DNA from: JAXDBM01 sp963709485
GTDB taxonomy: Bacteria > Desulfobacterota > Syntrophia > Syntrophales > Fen-1087
Direction of reading: 5' to 3'
NCBI GenBank assembly: GCA_963709485.1
Contig: CAVPWE010000005.1
Coordinates: 186,001-250,000 of the forward strand
DNA length: 64,000 nt
Part shown: positions 26,135-32,958 of the stretch, in pieces
How the letters are laid out: each line of letters opens with the position of its first letter
Numbering within the stretch: the first letter of the stretch is position 1
The notes under the pieces: model-generated
Told to the model about the DNA's origin: nothing
Databases searched by the model: none
The model's input: only the letters and a program-made list of their open reading frames with translations
Made by a program: the position numbers and the translations under genes

Positions 26135-27298
26135 ATGGGCAAACGCGTAGGAATGGAAGTCGGGATCGCGGCGGCGGAGGCCGTCGGTTTATGCAATATC
26201 GATGTGGCGGCGGTGTATCCGATCACCCCCCAGTCTCACATTGCGGAGCACCTTTCGGACATCGTCCATGACGGCCGGATCGATGCGGAGTTCATCACCG
26301 TCGAATCGGAGCATTCATCGATCAGCGCCTGCGCGGGCGCCTCAGCGGCAGGCGCCCGGGTTTATACGGCCACCAGTTCCCAGGGACTGATGTACATGCA
26401 TGAGGTACTGCCCATCGTTTCTGCGATGAGGCTGCCCGTGGTCATGGGCAATGCCAACCGAGCCATTGCCGGTCCACTGAACATCTGGAACGATCATTCG
26501 GACATCATGAACCAGCGTGACTGCGGCTGGATCGTCATGCATGCCGAGAACGGCCAGGAAGTGATCGATATGACCATCCAGTCCTTCAAAATCGCGGAAC
26601 ACCCCGACGTCATGCTTCCGACGGTCCTTAATATGGACGGATTCCAGTTGACCCACATGATCGAGCCCCTCGAATTTCCTACCCAGGAAGAGGTGAATGC
26701 CTTTCTACCCGATCGGGTTCCCTATGCCACCCTCCATCCGGATAAGCCCCTCTCCATGGGGTGTTTCAATATGCCCGAAATCTTTACGGAGACGATGAAG
26801 GTTAAGGATACGGCCCTGATCAACTCCAAGAAGACGATCATCAAGATCTGGAAGGAATGGGGTAAACAGTTCGGACGGTACTACAAACCGGTGGAAACCT
26901 ACAAGAGCAAAGGGGCGGAAACGCTGATTCTGACGATGGGCTCCATGGGAGAAACGGCGTCGGTTGCTGTGGATGAACTGCGCAAAAAGGGCAAGCCCGT
27001 TGGTCTGGTGAAGCTGAGACTATGGCGGCCCTTCCCCCTCGATGAACTCCGGGACGCAATCAAAGGCTGCAAGACCCTGATCGTCATGGATCGCGCCGTC
27101 TCCTTCGGCGGTGTTGGCGGACCCATGGCCACGGAAATCAAGTCGCTTATTTTCCATGACAAGGAAAGACCGCGGATCCTCGATTTTATTATGGGTCTCG
27201 GCGGCCGCGACGTGACGGTGGAAGACTTCATCTCCATGGTCGAGCGGGCCGGAAAGAAGAAAGATGAAACCTATGAATTTTACGGGGTGAGAGAATGA
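26135..27298 (+). CDS. porA: 2-oxoacid:ferredoxin oxidoreductase, alpha subunit
   Basis: The 387-residue subunit has the pyrimidine-binding domain (AAVYPITPQSHIAEHLSDIV, ESEHSSISACAGASAAGAR, ATSSQGLMYMHE) and the NDHSDIMNQRDCGWI segment that corresponds to the pyruvate-contacting RDSGW motif. A transketolase-C-like domain follows (LRLWRPFPLDELRDAI). GGAGGAGGTG precedes the ATG at 26135. Its last bases overlap the beta start (ATGA). The sequence favours pyruvate or branched-chain 2-oxoacids over 2-oxoglutarate, but this is inference. Confidence 0.93.
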   Translation: MGKRVGMEVGIAAAEAVGLCNIDVAAVYPITPQSHIAEHLSDIVHDGRIDAEFITVESEHSSISACAGASAAGARVYTATSSQGLMYMHEVLPIVSAMRLPVVMGNANRAIAGPLNIWNDHSDIMNQRDCGWIVMHAENGQEVIDMTIQSFKIAEHPDVMLPTVLNMDGFQLTHMIEPLEFPTQEEVNAFLPDRVPYATLHPDKPLSMGCFNMPEIFTETMKVKDTALINSKKTIIKIWKEWGKQFGRYYKPVETYKSKGAETLILTMGSMGETASVAVDELRKKGKPVGLVKLRLWRPFPLDELRDAIKGCKTLIVMDRAVSFGGVGGPMATEIKSLIFHDKERPRILDFIMGLGGRDVTVEDFISMVERAGKKKDETYEFYGVRE

Positions 27299-27699
27299 TG
27301 AATACCGTCCAGAATTTTGAGATATTCGCGCCCAAGCTGATTGAAAAGAGAGAGCTCTTCAGCCCGGGGCATCGCGCCTGCCAGGGATGCGGCGAGGTCC
27401 TGGCCCTGCGGCTGATCATGAAGGCCCTGGGGGAGGACGTCGTGGTTTCCAACGCCACGGGGTGCATGGAGATCATCTCCACCGCCTATCCCCACACCGC
27501 CTGGGAAACGCCCTACATCCACGTGGCCTTTCGAAAACGCCGCGGCGGTCGGCTCCGGCGTGGAGGCGGGCCTGAAGGCCCTGAGGCGCAAAGGCAAGAT
27601 CGCCGACCGGGACGTGAAGTCCGTGGCCATCGCCGGCGACGGCGGCACGGTGGATATCGGCCTGCAGGCCCTTTCCGGGGCGATGGAGCGGGGGCATGA
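27295..27699 (+). CDS. porB: 2-oxoacid:ferredoxin oxidoreductase, beta subunit, N-terminal part (frame interrupted)
   Basis: The frame from ATG 27295 encodes the N-terminus of the thiamine-binding beta subunit: FSPGHRACQGCGEVLALR, VVSNATGCMEIISTAYPHTAW. At about residue 79 the protein should read AFENAAAVGSGVEAGL but the DNA has GCCTTTCGAA instead of GCCTTCGAA, so an extra T at 27529-27531 moves translation into a meaningless Arg-rich tail that stops at 27699. Two of the four cluster cysteines lie in this part. The gene as a whole spans 27295-28249. Confidence 0.85.
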   Translation: MMNTVQNFEIFAPKLIEKRELFSPGHRACQGCGEVLALRLIMKALGEDVVVSNATGCMEIISTAYPHTAWETPYIHVAFRKRRGGRLRRGGGPEGPEAQRQDRRPGREVRGHRRRRRHGGYRPAGPFRGDGAGA

Positions 27700-28249
27700 C
27701 CTGGTCTTTTTCTGCCTTGACAACGAGGCCTACATGAACACGGGGATCCAGCGCTCCAGCGCGACGCCCTTCATGGCCGCGACCACCACCTCCCCCGCGG
27801 GAAAATCCATCAAGGGGCAACGGACGGGCAAGAAGAACGTGGCCGAAATCATGGTCGCCCACAACGTCCCCTACGTCGCCACGGCCTGTCCGAGCTACCC
27901 GCTGGACCTCATGGCCAAGGTGGAAAAAGCCAAGAAAACAAAGGGTCCCGCCTATGTCCACGTCTATACCGTTTGCCCCACGGGATGGCGCGCGCCCTCC
28001 GAGCAGACGATCAAGCTGGGCCGCATGGTCGTGGAAACGGGCATCTTCCCCCTCTACGAGGTCGAAAACGGCAAGTACCGGCTGACGATGGAGACTCCCG
28101 AGCCGCGTCGGCCCGTCAACGATTATCTGAAGCTGCAGGGACGCTTCCGGCACCTGGACCCCGCGGATGTGGCCAAGGTGCAGGCCCTGGTGGACCTCGA
28201 ATACCGCAAACTGATGCACAAGGTGAAGACTTCCGCCGCCTGGTCATGA
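27560..28249 (+). CDS. porB: 2-oxoacid:ferredoxin oxidoreductase, beta subunit, C-terminal part (after frameshift)
   Basis: This is the rest of the beta subunit in the restored frame: the thiamine diphosphate/Mg motif AGDGGTVDIGLQALSGAMERG with FCLDNEAYMNTGIQRS, then TPFMAATTTSPAGK and VYTVCPTGWR. Homology is continuous with the upstream part once one base is removed near 27530. All residues needed for cofactor binding are present, so the ancestral or true gene is probably intact. An ATG/GTG start here would give no complete enzyme. Confidence 0.85.
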   Translation: MEAGLKALRRKGKIADRDVKSVAIAGDGGTVDIGLQALSGAMERGHDLVFFCLDNEAYMNTGIQRSSATPFMAATTTSPAGKSIKGQRTGKKNVAEIMVAHNVPYVATACPSYPLDLMAKVEKAKKTKGPAYVHVYTVCPTGWRAPSEQTIKLGRMVVETGIFPLYEVENGKYRLTMETPEPRRPVNDYLKLQGRFRHLDPADVAKVQALVDLEYRKLMHKVKTSAAWS

Positions 28250-28297
28250 GGCGGGTGGAGCGACATCACATCAAAAACAGGATAAGGTGGCTTAAGC

Positions 28298-30217
28298 ATG
28301 AAGACAGTCGCATTTAGCAGTTGGAACGGCAAGATTGTGGATAACCGGAAAGGCGAAACGGCAAAAACTGCGAAAACCGGGCTGAAAATTCCAGAACAGA
28401 TCGCGGGTAAGAACATCGCCGCCCTGATGGGATGGAACGGTCTGGTGGTCATGGACCCGAAGGCGGACATTCCGTCTCTCGCCGTCGCCTACCTGAAGGA
28501 GGCCAGAAAACTGTCCTGCGGAGAGTGTTCCGTCTGCATGATCGGCATCGACCGCGTTCTCGACATTCTCGGCGGCATGAACGCAGGCCGGGGAACGAAG
28601 CAGGATCTCCAGGAGATCGAAACCGTCGCGAAGGGAGTGGCCGCCAACGGCAAGTGCAACTTCGGCCGCGCCGCCGCCCTGACGCCCGTTCTGGACGCCG
28701 TCAAATATTTCAGAGCCGCTTTCGCCGCGCCGGCCGGGAAAAAGTCAAATCCGGACGCCAAAACCTACCAGGCTGCCGTTTCCGCGCCCTGCATGCAGGC
28801 CTGCCCGGCCGGTCTGGATATCCCCGGATACATCGAGCTGATCCGGAACAACCGCTTCGGCGAATCCCTGAACCTGATCCGGGAGCGCTGCATTCTCCCC
28901 GGCGTGATCGGCCGCGCCTGCACGCATCCCTGCGAGGACGCCTGCGTCCGCAACGGGACGGACGAACCGCTGGCCATCCGCCTGCTCAAGCGGGCGGCGG
29001 CGGATGCGGATCTGCAGGGGGGCGCCTCCGCACTGAGCGCACCGGCTGCGGAGAAGCAGGACAAGGTCGCCGTCATCGGCGCCGGTCCGGCCGGCTTGGC
29101 GGCAGCCTATCATCTGCGCCGGCTGGGCTATCCGGTGACCGTCTTCGAGGCGCTGCCCCGCGCCGGCGGCATGGCGACCGTCGGGATCCCCGATTACCGG
29201 CTGCCCAAGGACATCCTGAACCATGAAGTGGACCTGATCAAGCGGACGGGCGTCGAGATCCGATACAACAGCAAGCTCGAAAAGCTCGACTGGCCCGACC
29301 TGAAGAAACAGGGGTTCCGGGCGCTTTTCCTTGCCATCGGCGCCCATGTGGGAACGAAAGTCGGCTGTGAGGGCGAAGAGATGGGATACGACGGCTTCGT
29401 CCAGGGGGCCGAGTTCCTGAGGCAGTTCAGCCTCGGGACCAAAGTCGAACCGAAAAAGAAAGTCGTCATTGTCGGCGGCGGCAACGTGGCGCTCGACTGC
29501 GCCCGCAGCTGCGCCAGGCTCGGCTTCAAGGAAGTGGAGATTCTCTACCGGCGCTCCCGCGCGGAAATGCCGGCCAGCAAGGAGGAGATCCGGGAAGCCG
29601 AAGAGGAGGGCGTCACCTTCAATTTCCTGAAAGCCCCCGTGAAAATCCTTGCCAAAGACGGCAGGGTCACCGGGCTGGAATACCTCCGGATGAAGCTGGG
29701 CGAACCGGACGAGAGCGGCCGGCGGCGGCCCGTTCCGGTCAAGGGTTCGGAGGCGTCCATGTCTGCGGACATGGTGATCGCCGCAACCGGCCAGAAATCG
29801 GACCTGGCCCTCTTTTCCGGAAAGGACCCCGTGGCGACCACAGGCTGGGGTTCCATCAAAACGGATCCGGTCACCTATAAAACCAACGTGGAAGGAATCT
29901 TCGCCGGCGGCGACTGCGTCAGCGGCCCGGCCACCCTGATCGAAGCCCTGAATGCCGGGAACAAGGTTGCGCAGAGCATCGACTGCGCCCTGCAGGGAAA
30001 AGCCTACGCGGATGCGAACGCTTTTTCGGGAATCGATACGGCCGAGCAGCGGGATTCCGGCTACGTCCGCGAACAGGGCGCGAAGAAGACCCGCTTCCTC
30101 GACGCAGACCGGCGGCTCAAGGGAATGGCCGAGGTTGAAGGAGGCTTCAGCGCCGGAGAGGCCATGGCCGAAGCGGGGCGATGCCTGCGTTGCTACCGGC
30201 TGATGGTCTGGGAATAA
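28298..30217 (+). CDS. GltD-like FAD/NAD(P) oxidoreductase with N-terminal NuoF-type Fe-S domain
   Basis: The 639-residue protein has three parts. Residues about 65-145 match the C-terminal Fe-S domain of NuoF (LSCGECSVCMIGIDRVLDIL, a later C in GKCNFGRAAAL), without NuoF's FMN/NADH domain. Residues about 160-230 form the two-cluster domain of glutamate synthase small subunit (CMQACPAGLDIPGYI, CTHPCEDACVR). The rest is the flavoprotein, with FAD loop VAVIGAGPAGLAAAYHL and NAD(P) loop VVIVGGGNVALDCARS, plus a final AGRCLRCYRL. It follows the oxidoreductase beta gene by 48 bases and probably exchanges electrons between ferredoxin and NAD(P)H. An electron-bifurcating role is possible but unproven. 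Confidence 0.85.
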   Translation: MKTVAFSSWNGKIVDNRKGETAKTAKTGLKIPEQIAGKNIAALMGWNGLVVMDPKADIPSLAVAYLKEARKLSCGECSVCMIGIDRVLDILGGMNAGRGTKQDLQEIETVAKGVAANGKCNFGRAAALTPVLDAVKYFRAAFAAPAGKKSNPDAKTYQAAVSAPCMQACPAGLDIPGYIELIRNNRFGESLNLIRERCILPGVIGRACTHPCEDACVRNGTDEPLAIRLLKRAAADADLQGGASALSAPAAEKQDKVAVIGAGPAGLAAAYHLRRLGYPVTVFEALPRAGGMATVGIPDYRLPKDILNHEVDLIKRTGVEIRYNSKLEKLDWPDLKKQGFRALFLAIGAHVGTKVGCEGEEMGYDGFVQGAEFLRQFSLGTKVEPKKKVVIVGGGNVALDCARSCARLGFKEVEILYRRSRAEMPASKEEIREAEEEGVTFNFLKAPVKILAKDGRVTGLEYLRMKLGEPDESGRRRPVPVKGSEASMSADMVIAATGQKSDLALFSGKDPVATTGWGSIKTDPVTYKTNVEGIFAGGDCVSGPATLIEALNAGNKVAQSIDCALQGKAYADANAFSGIDTAEQRDSGYVREQGAKKTRFLDADRRLKGMAEVEGGFSAGEAMAEAGRCLRCYRLMVWE

Positions 30218-30248
30218 AAAAAATCTTCTGATATTGAAAGGGATTCAA

Positions 30249-30956
30249 ATGGTAGACATCACGATAGACGGGAAAAAGGTACAGGCCAGGGAAGGCTCTA
30301 CCGTTCTGGAGAATATCCGGGACCTTAGAATCGACATGCCGACCCTCTGCTATCACAAGGAACTGGTTCCCTTCGGCGCCTGCCGCCTCTGCACCGTGGA
30401 GATCCGGGCAAACGGCAAGGGCCGGCTCACAACCGCCTGCGACTGCCCTGTGAAACCCGGTCTGGAGATCGACACCGCTTCGGAGCCGGCCCGGGAGGCC
30501 CGAAAACTCGCGGCTGCCCTGCTGGCCTACAAGTATCCGGGCACCGCGGCGGTTCGCGAGATTGCGCTGAGGCTGGGCGTTGCCGTCGCGCCGGCAGCTG
30601 CCGAGGCGCACGACTGCATCCTCTGCGGGCTATGCACGCGGACCTGCAAGGACATCGTGGGCGTCTCCGCCCTGAAGTTCCAGGACCGGGGGCCGGGCCG
30701 GAACGTGGAAAACCCGAAAATCGAATTCATCGCCGCCAACTGCATCGGCTGCGGGTCCTGCGCTTATGTCTGCCCGACGGGTTTCGTGCGAATGGAGAGC
30801 ACGGAAGACAAGCGCATGATCTGGAACAAGGTCTTCAAGATGGCCGCCTGCGATGTCTGCGGACGCTATTTCGCGCCTGTCGAACAACTGGAATACATCA
30901 GCCGGATGACCGGCGTGGCGGCAAGCAGTCTCTCCACCTGCGTCAGCTGCCGTTAG
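30249..30956 (+). CDS. NuoG/HydB-like Fe-S protein
   Basis: The 235-residue protein starts with a [2Fe-2S] domain (ITIDGKKVQAREGSTVLE, CYHKELVPFGACRLCTVEI, CDCPV). It then has a linker and two [4Fe-4S] motifs (CILCGLCTRTCKDIVG, CIGCGSCAYVCPTG), then C..C pairs at CDVCGRYF and CVSCR. It resembles the N-terminal electron-wire part of NuoG or of NAD-linked hydrogenase/formate dehydrogenase subunits; the molybdopterin-like domain is missing. ATG 30249 follows AAGGG by 6 bases. It is the last gene of the oxidoreductase operon and likely partners the flavoprotein upstream. Confidence 0.85.
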   Translation: MVDITIDGKKVQAREGSTVLENIRDLRIDMPTLCYHKELVPFGACRLCTVEIRANGKGRLTTACDCPVKPGLEIDTASEPAREARKLAAALLAYKYPGTAAVREIALRLGVAVAPAAAEAHDCILCGLCTRTCKDIVGVSALKFQDRGPGRNVENPKIEFIAANCIGCGSCAYVCPTGFVRMESTEDKRMIWNKVFKMAACDVCGRYFAPVEQLEYISRMTGVAASSLSTCVSCR

Positions 30957-30986
30957 GAAAACTTTTTGCTTTTTTCAAGACCGCTC

Positions 30987-31015
30987 TTGACATCCGGGCG
31001 GTCTTGCCTTATATA
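30987..31015 (+). promoter_or_regulatory. Promoter of tRNA-Asn
   Basis: TTGACA (30987-30992), 17 bases, TATATA (31010-31015); this is the best promoter in the window. The tRNA begins 22 bases after the -10. The -35 lies inside the loop of an inverted repeat (CAAGACCG / CGGTCTTG) that may end the upstream operon. Confidence 0.8.
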
Positions 31016-31036
31016 GGCACGCTCATAATCAAATGT

Positions 31037-31112
31037 TCCTCAGTAGCTCAGTCGGTAGAGCAGATGGCTGTTAACCATCGGGTCCGTGGTTCGAGTCCGC
31101 GCTGAGGAGCCA
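31037..31112 (+). tRNA. tRNA-Asn (anticodon GTT)
   Basis: The acceptor TCCTCAG pairs with CTGAGGA, then G and encoded CCA. The anticodon stem GATGG/CCATC holds loop CTGTTAA, anticodon GTT. The D-arm and T-arm (GTGGTTCGAGTCCGC) are normal. It marks the border between the oxidoreductase operon and the accessory-looking stretch to the right. Confidence 0.96.
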
Positions 31113-31121
31113 GTAAATCAA

Positions 31122-31150
31122 AGGGGTTAGCCGATTCAAGGCTAACCCCT
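31122..31150 (+). terminator. Intrinsic terminator after tRNA-Asn
   Basis: AGGGGTTAGCC (31122-31132) pairs perfectly with GGCTAACCCCT (31140-31150) around loop GATTCAA and is followed by TATTATT. It starts 10 bases after the tRNA. Confidence 0.8.
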
Positions 31151-31368
31151 TATTATTAACAATGCCTTTTTGTCCCCATCCTGTTCCCACTTTGATACGA
31201 TCAATTCCCCTCAATACGCCATGATGAACGTCCGGATTTCGCTCCACGCCGATACTGGCGACAAGTTTCCAAGAATCCGCGCGTTGATATTCCGCAGCAA
31301 GCGACGGACGCATTGCAGATATCATTTCTGCTGGCATCCTGATCCGCGTCCAACTCGTAGACCATGCA

Positions 31369-32571
31369 TCAAAAAATAGCCCCCAGAAGCTTTATGATCA
31401 ACTCTTCCAGCGGAATCATGGTCAACACCAGCGGCAGACCCGGCAAGATCGCAAAAAAAGCAAGCTGAATGACTGTATCTCTACCGAACGGGAACGGCTT
31501 GATGTCGCGAATCACCTGGAAGCTGTTCCCCAGGTCGGCCAGTGACTGGATGTCGCCGCTGCCGATGAGCGCTTCATCATCGGTTGCGCCTCCGCGCGCC
31601 CATTTGAGATCAAATTCAGTGACATACCTGCTGGCAAGTATGCCGTACTCACGCAAGCCTGTCCTTTTGGCTTGCATCAGGCGGAGTGAAAAAAACAGCA
31701 GCGGTCCCAGCACCAAGAGGAGTAGTAACGCGACGACACCGAAGATTTCAATCTTGAAATTCGTTAGTTTCGCCCCTGCATAAAAGATCGGATTCGCTAT
31801 CAGTCCCGCCACCAGCGCGCCGTGCGCCATAACCAACGGCGCAAAGGCGGCACTGCTCCCGCCAAGAAACCCAAGGCCGGCGGCACGGTCGGGATGCGTC
31901 GGAATAAGATTGAGTTCAAGCCGCGAAGTCTGCCAGAGAAAACGAGCCCAGATAAACCCTCGAAAATACCAGCGAATAAAAAGAAATTGAAACAGGGGCC
32001 GACTGACGAAGATGTACCAGTAGCCTGCCGGCGTGATTTGTGTGCCGCCATCGGTCACGGTGGCAAACCAGGTTCCCGCACCAGGCCCAATCTTTGATAT
32101 GACGCTCATTGTGCTCCAGGTGAAATATCCACCGACGAAGACCATGATGAACAGAATCAGTTCAATGGCCACCGAATTCCGCAGCTTCATTGCCGAAGCA
32201 ATCACCTCATTGAACTTCGGTCGCGCCGCTTCGGTAATGATGCCCCGATCAATGAACTGTCCCACGATCGGGCGTATTCGCTGGTTAACCAGCAATTCTG
32301 CGGCAATAAGCAGCGGCAGCGCCACCAGAAATCGGGACTGCATCTCGATGTCATACAGGAACGGCAGCCCGACACCTCCCCACGCTGTGCCATTCACCAG
32401 CGAGAGAAGCAAAAGCGGCAGCCAGGCGAACATGCTGATGCAGACAATCCTCCTGTTCACGAGCTCGAGAGCCGGGGTTGCGAGCCGAGAACGCACCAGG
32501 AACTGAAAAATCGGCCCTCCCAGAACAAGCGAGAAATCAGGCGTTTCGTGCGAATGATGGAGGTTGTTCAT
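31369..32571 (-). CDS. Polytopic membrane protein of unknown function
   Basis: The 400-residue protein has about six to eight hydrophobic helices (for example ICISMFAWLPLLLLSLV, FLVALPLLIAAELLV, AIELILFIMVFVGGYF, IFGVVALLLLLVLGPLLFF) with polar loops. A conserved-looking cytoplasmic stretch reads LIPTHPDRAAGLGFLGG. I do not recognise a characterised family. AAGGAGAAAG precedes the ATG. The gene is less GC-rich by eye than the metabolic genes to the left. It follows a decayed reductase fragment and the arylsulfatase on the same strand. Confidence 0.75.
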   Translation of the reverse strand: MNNLHHSHETPDFSLVLGGPIFQFLVRSRLATPALELVNRRIVCISMFAWLPLLLLSLVNGTAWGGVGLPFLYDIEMQSRFLVALPLLIAAELLVNQRIRPIVGQFIDRGIITEAARPKFNEVIASAMKLRNSVAIELILFIMVFVGGYFTWSTMSVISKIGPGAGTWFATVTDGGTQITPAGYWYIFVSRPLFQFLFIRWYFRGFIWARFLWQTSRLELNLIPTHPDRAAGLGFLGGSSAAFAPLVMAHGALVAGLIANPIFYAGAKLTNFKIEIFGVVALLLLLVLGPLLFFSLRLMQAKRTGLREYGILASRYVTEFDLKWARGGATDDEALIGSGDIQSLADLGNSFQVIRDIKPFPFGRDTVIQLAFFAILPGLPLVLTMIPLEELIIKLLGAIF

Positions 32572-32667
32572 CGCTTTCTCCTTGTCCGGCCTTTCATTCG
32601 GTTTTTCAGTAAATTCGCTTTCCTTTCTTAATGAGAATAGGTAATGCCCACCGTCTTCACAAAGCGC

Positions 32668-32910
32668 TCATTGCCAATACTTCTCCACGTGAACCTGTCC
32701 GGGCTCGCCCTTCCTGTGCTCTTTGAATCCCTCTTGTCCTAACAACTCGATCATGGATTCAATCATCCGGGGGTTGCCACACAGGAAAACATGGGTATTT
32801 TCCGGCCCCGGACGCAAGCCCTAAGCCTTTTCGAGAGCCCCGCTCCTCCACACGTCCTGGACGAAACCCGTCGCACCCTTCCAGGGAACAGGCTCTTCCT
32901 TCGGCTATCC
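32668..32910 (-). pseudogene. Ferredoxin-NADP+ reductase, C-terminal remnant
   Basis: Read on the minus strand, this stretch encodes the typical end of a plant-type ferredoxin-NADP reductase: EEPVPWKGATGFVQDVW, then LRPGPENTHVFLCGNP and MIESMIELLGQEGF, ending HVEKYWQ and a TGA at 32668-32670. A TAG interrupts the frame between EKA and GLRPG, and another lies just upstream of PKEEP. No N-terminal FAD domain is present; the sulfatase gene ends right beside it. It is a truncated, decayed fragment, presumably left by a recombination event. Confidence 0.75.
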
Positions 32911-32958
32911 ATCTGATGCGGTGAGCTATCGTCATTTCCATAGTGACGACCGACCTCA

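Noticed and set aside
31071..31337. 88-codon minus-strand frame overlapping tRNA-Asn, considered as an integrase end
   Set aside because: It runs through the tRNA and terminator, has no Tyr-recombinase motif and no upstream homology.
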